This document shows, in pieces, positions 7,901-8,930 of a stretch of 8,930 nucleotides of DNA. Under the pieces are notes generated by a model. That model ran no database searches and had not been told where the DNA came from. It was given only the letters and a program-made list of their open reading frames with translations. A program made the position numbers and the translations under genes. Positions within the stretch are counted from its first letter, which is position 1, and each line of letters opens with the position of its first letter. Source of the stretch: Chrysiogenales bacterium (GTDB lineage Bacteria > Acidobacteriota > Aminicenantia > UBA2199); the NCBI GenBank assembly GCA_004525465.1, contig SPCN01000079.1, positions 1 to 8,930 of the forward strand, in the 5' to 3' direction.

Positions 7901-8230
7901 AAGCTCGATGATTTTATCGGGAGCAAGCTTGGTCTCCCTGGACAGCAGGTCGAGAAACTCACTGTTTTCCTTGTCCAGGTCCTGCCCCTTTGAACTGAGA
8001 GCGAAGCGCTTCAGCTTCTCCACTATGCGCTCCTTCATCTCCTGGGCGGCCTTGACGGTGAAGGTGATGGCCAGGATAGAGCCCAGGGATTCTCTTTGTT
8101 GCCTTGAGTCCTTCGCTTTTTTGCTCGATCCGGCGAATGTCAGCAGCAGGCGGCCGAGATATTCCAGGGCCAGGCGGAAGGTTTTTCCCGAACCGGCCGA
8201 GGCTTCGAGTTTTAAAATGGATTTTTCCAT
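4916..8230 (-). CDS. addA: AddA/RecB-type helicase-nuclease (UvrD-family SF1A motor plus PD-(D/E)XK nuclease)
   Basis: This 1104-residue protein is the motor and one nuclease of the AddAB end-resection complex in recombinational DNA repair, acting on the nucleoid. Helicase motifs appear in order: Walker A ASAGSGKT (10-17, K16), motif Ia AITFTVKAAQEMKERI (54-69), Walker B LFDEFQDT (397-404), motif III VGDRKQAVYRWRGG (431-444), motif IV-like NWRS (476-479), motif V VLTMHQSKGLEFPAV (779-793) and motif VI LLYVAFTRAKEAL (847-859). After a basic linker (about 905-960, with a run of five Lys at 914-918) comes a complete nuclease: H966, D1041, D1054 and K1056 (VIDFKTG), and Q1068-xxx-Y1072. The Asp spacing equals that of AddB and RecB. 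There is no Fe-S cysteine set, as expected for AddA. At 1104 aa it is shorter than Bacillus AddA (about 1230 aa), like the compact Bacteroidota-type forms. The start is fixed because Walker A begins only nine residues later. The upstream Shine-Dalgarno is weak (GAAAG, 7 nt away). RexA is the equivalent name in lactobacilli. Confidence 0.94.
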   Translation of the reverse strand: MEKSILKLEASAGSGKTFRLALEYLGRLLLTFAGSSKKAKDSRQQRESLGSILAITFTVKAAQEMKERIVEKLKRFALSSKGQDLDKENSEFLDLLSRETKLAPDKIIELSGELIELILASYDDFNVTTIDSLMSAMVKAVSPDLELPADYDIAVDAGDEMAARGRAMLAALADDDWERLKHFLEDLRRMSPRVTWKTDNSIIEKVTALFRLTLRQESGEAAAGDLRQRMAASWRNFRETLRPLLPLLREREPGGKGRGYASKTYLKQPLLDHIADTLGGDEDLSRLEAFIRSTYFRKEDSRGLVIRDAPEDYRERFTAAYRAAQQTLQEAALAFSAFKTLPYREFLENFSDEWAKGKKTLFVEEFSQILARLFARWSEEAFPYLYLKLSDRFSSFLFDEFQDTSNLQFKALAPLIDEVLSRKESGSLFIVGDRKQAVYRWRGGNSELMEESRLREEVPAIDNLSRNGFSSSLGMNWRSLSEIVGFNNAFWAPENISRIAAENDLQQALRNNFKDSQQDIPSSKEREGGYVELSLHVEAEVNSEEEAGETEIQEDDSGALSAYHLNEVESIIRRLHDEHNFEYSDIAVLVRKNDQVRAVIRRLGRKKIDSISDQSLMLSSNPRIAEVIAFFRFLDYPPDDLNFFSFVSGEIFRAAAEAPFREEMSAFSDDMFIGGQRPSYKLFQDRFPETWKGLIEPFFQSVGFLPPYDLFSDITQVFSIYENFSDDTPFFLALGDALHRAERDGGSSIAGFLRQWQKMVEDDETPSVTIPENTPGVHVLTMHQSKGLEFPAVIIPVNDSGGRGDDNLHWDREGLFYINSDIAQAHPGQKTKYEKENIRGSIDLLNLLYVAFTRAKEALFVPMAVRKGIKAPEMAANGLVKKIFLASDAVGRHPLLNWSNEGPPAPYIRGELEKKKKKHLAGMRPAAIPSKKMLTRSWQSKYLVFKKAEAKQRRDRQGAKRGERVHDLLSRLGEVSDPGRLEARVRELAAEAGWPINDIEVVSDFLCRDEVFALLSQDGEVHLEKEIVNNSGTVPEYRRLDRLQVGADEALVIDFKTGSEKIEKYRLQMEEYLGAVGPLFPNRKCRGFLFYIDRNEVEEVRCSS
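4932..4939 (-). promoter_or_regulatory. Strong ribosome binding site that sets the addB start
   Basis: Read on the minus strand, this is GAGGAGGT, an almost perfect anti-16S match, ending 3 nt before the ATG at 4928. It lies inside the last codons of addA, so ribosomes finishing addA (TGA at 4918-4916) are delivered directly onto it. The site decides against the in-frame ATG at 4979, which would add 17 low-complexity Arg/Pro residues that look like out-of-frame addA sequence. Confidence 0.8.
5480..5488 (-). other. A8 tract with in-frame A AAA AAG slippery heptamer in the addA linker
   Basis: On the coding strand, codons 915-917 read AAA AAA AAG in frame. The heptamer A AAA AAG (5486-5480) is therefore the same slip signal and phase as in E. 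coli dnaX, within an unbroken run of eight A (5488-5481). A second run of seven A lies at 5440-5434. A 12-bp GC palindrome (5451-5462) sits about 17 nt downstream and could form a short stem. The tract falls between the helicase and nuclease domains. Whether slippage occurs is unknown. Lysine-rich linkers in this position are not unusual, so it may be coincidence. Confidence 0.4.
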
Positions 8231-8247
8231 GGAATTTCTTTCAAGTG

Positions 8248-8256
8248 ATTATAGCA
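8248..8256 (-). promoter_or_regulatory. Extended -10 promoter for the addA-addB-mfs operon
   Basis: The minus strand reads TGC TATAAT, a perfect sigma-70 -10 hexamer (8253-8248) with the extended TGn element. At the normal spacing the -35 position falls in the GC-rich palindromic block (about 8270-8280) and does not resemble TTGACA, consistent with an extended -10 promoter. The -10 box ends 17 nt before the addA ATG, so a start about 7 nt downstream would leave a leader of only about 10 nt. This is based on consensus matching alone. Confidence 0.55.
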
Positions 8257-8259
8257 TAA

Positions 8260-8271
8260 ATGCCGCGGCAT
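8260..8271. promoter_or_regulatory. 12-bp perfect palindrome in the addA/thiC divergent region, possible operator
   Basis: ATGCCGCGGCAT is a perfect inverted repeat lying between the two divergent -10 boxes, in the spacer/-35 zone of the addA promoter. A second 8-bp palindrome, CCGGCCGG (8274-8281), follows at once. This GC-rich core is enclosed by AT-rich promoter sequence on both sides. A dimeric repressor or activator could bind here. No known operator consensus is recognised, and a run of CG/GC dinucleotides makes short palindromes fairly likely by chance. Confidence 0.35.
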
Positions 8272-8287
8272 CGCCGGCCGGTTTAGC

Positions 8288-8314
8288 TTGATTTGCAATT
8301 GAAAATAATATAAT
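8288..8314 (+). promoter_or_regulatory. Candidate sigma-70 promoter for thiC
   Basis: A perfect TATAAT (8309-8314) is preceded by TTGATT (8288-8293) with a 15-bp spacer, shorter than the optimal 17. The -10 box ends 17 nt before the thiC ATG at 8332, giving a predicted leader of about 10 nt. The surrounding stretch 8291-8318 is strongly AT-rich against a GC-rich background, which supports promoter function. The -35 assignment is the weaker part. Confidence 0.5.
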
Positions 8315-8323
8315 ATTGACAGC

Positions 8324-8328
8324 GAGGA
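8324..8328 (+). promoter_or_regulatory. Ribosome binding site that sets the thiC start
   Basis: GAGGA touches the first of two adjacent ATG codons (8329) and lies 3 nt before the second (8332). Only the second leaves any spacing. It also gives the N-terminus MTQLE-xARKG that begins short-form ThiC proteins. I therefore place the start at 8332. Confidence 0.6.
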
Positions 8329-8331
8329 ATG

Positions 8332-8930
8332 ATGACGCAACTTGAAAACGCCAGGAAAGGAACCATCACTGCGGAAATGAAGGCAGTCGCAGTCAGGGAA
8401 TCTCTGGACAGCGGTGAGCTGCTGGCCGCTGTCGCTTCCGGACTGGTGGTAATCCCGGCCAACCGCAACCACAAGAACCTGCAGCCCATCGGCATCGGCA
8501 AGGGTTTGAGAACCAAGATCAACGCCAATATCGGCACTTCCGGTGATTTCAGCAAGCTTGATGATGAAGTGCGCAAACTGAAGATTGTTCTAGGCTGCGG
8601 CTGTGACACGGTGATGGACCTGAGCACCGGCGGCGATGTCACCGCCATCCGCCGCGCCCTTCTGGCTCAGTCATCCATTCCCTTCGGCAATGTGCCGGTC
8701 TACGAAATGATGGTCGAGGCTCCGCGCCAGGGCAAGACATTTGTTTCCCTGGAAATCCCGCAGATGCTCGAATATATCCGCCGCCAGGCCGAGGATGGGG
8801 TCGATTTCATGACCATCCATGCCGGTTTAACCCTGAAGGCGATTGAAAAACTTAAAAAAAAGCCGCGCCTGGCCGGCATCGTTTCTCGCGGCGGTTCCAT
8901 GCTGACCGGCTGGATGTTGCACAACAAAAA
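8332..8930 (+). CDS. thiC: Phosphomethylpyrimidine synthase ThiC, N-terminal part (runs off the window)
   Basis: ThiC is a cytosolic radical-SAM enzyme that rearranges 5-aminoimidazole ribotide into HMP phosphate, the pyrimidine half of thiamine. The first 199 codons are present. Diagnostic stretches are MTQLENARKGTIT (1-13), the IPAN-x-NHKNL block (41-50), GIGKGLRTKINANIGTS (54-70), DTVMDLSTGGD (92-102), EDGVDFMTIHAG (154-165) and AGIVSRGGSMLTGWMLHN (181-198). The protein begins directly at the catalytic barrel, so it is the short form (family length roughly 430 aa) without the N-terminal extension of E. coli ThiC. The C-terminal CxxCxxxxC iron-sulfur motif lies outside the window and cannot be checked. 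Paralogues of the BzaA/B/F type, which make benzimidazoles for cobamides, share this fold. The classic MDLSTGGD stretch favours ThiC, but the missing C-terminal half leaves some doubt. It is divergent from addA. Confidence 0.9.
   Translation, partial: MTQLENARKGTITAEMKAVAVRESLDSGELLAAVASGLVVIPANRNHKNLQPIGIGKGLRTKINANIGTSGDFSKLDDEVRKLKIVLGCGCDTVMDLSTGGDVTAIRRALLAQSSIPFGNVPVYEMMVEAPRQGKTFVSLEIPQMLEYIRRQAEDGVDFMTIHAGLTLKAIEKLKKKPRLAGIVSRGGSMLTGWMLHNK

Noticed and set aside
1944..8230. A phage defence or other novel helicase-nuclease system
   Set aside because: The pair has the full motif set, gene order, overlap and Fe-S pattern of housekeeping AddAB. No defence genes, integrase or mobile signatures lie nearby in the window.
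8231..8331. TPP riboswitch upstream of thiC
   Set aside because: The gap is too short, the predicted leader is about 10 nt, and no THI-box core was found.
8332..8930. BzaF/BzaA-type hydroxybenzimidazole synthase instead of ThiC
   Set aside because: The N-terminal blocks, including DTVMDLSTGGD and the VSRGGS region, look like classic ThiC, and no bza or cob neighbours are visible. It cannot be fully excluded without the C-terminal half.

Overview
Overall: this is an ordinary chromosomal stretch from a moderately GC-rich bacterium. I see no mobile element, CRISPR array, RNA gene or defence-island signature. The lineage cannot be fixed from the window. The HEAT-repeat protein at the left edge, the compact helicase-nuclease pair (of the type often seen in Bacteroidota and Acidobacteriota-like genomes) and the short-form ThiC would fit an Acidobacteriota/Aminicenantes-like or other deep-branching Gram-negative genome. 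That is inference only.

Layout: positions 2-661 (+) hold the 3' part of a HEAT-repeat protein. It converges on a minus-strand cluster of three genes read from 8230 down to 729: an AddA/RecB-type helicase-nuclease (8230-4916), an AddB-type nuclease subunit (4928-1944) that overlaps it by 13 nt, and a 12-TM MFS transporter (1937-729) starting 6 nt after the addB stop. A perfect 9-bp GC hairpin at 672-693 sits in the 67-bp convergent gap. To the right, a compact divergent promoter region (8231-8331) separates addA from the 5' part of thiC (8332 to the window end, +).

How the genes work together: AddA and AddB should form one AddAB helicase-nuclease that processes double-strand DNA ends for RecA loading. 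AddA carries all the SF1A helicase motifs plus a C-terminal PD-(D/E)XK nuclease. AddB carries a second intact nuclease with four cysteines for a 4Fe-4S cluster but no Walker A, so AddA is the only visible motor. The transporter appears to be translated from the same mRNA, without an obvious functional link. ThiC is divergently transcribed and makes the pyrimidine precursor of thiamine. No TPP riboswitch fits in front of it.

Points worth a second look: a dnaX-like A AAA AAG slippery heptamer exactly in the AddA helicase-nuclease linker; two near-perfect TATAAT boxes, each 17 nt from its start codon, flanking a 12-bp palindrome; the absence of a thiC riboswitch; and an MFS start codon without a Shine-Dalgarno, in frame two codons after the addB stop.
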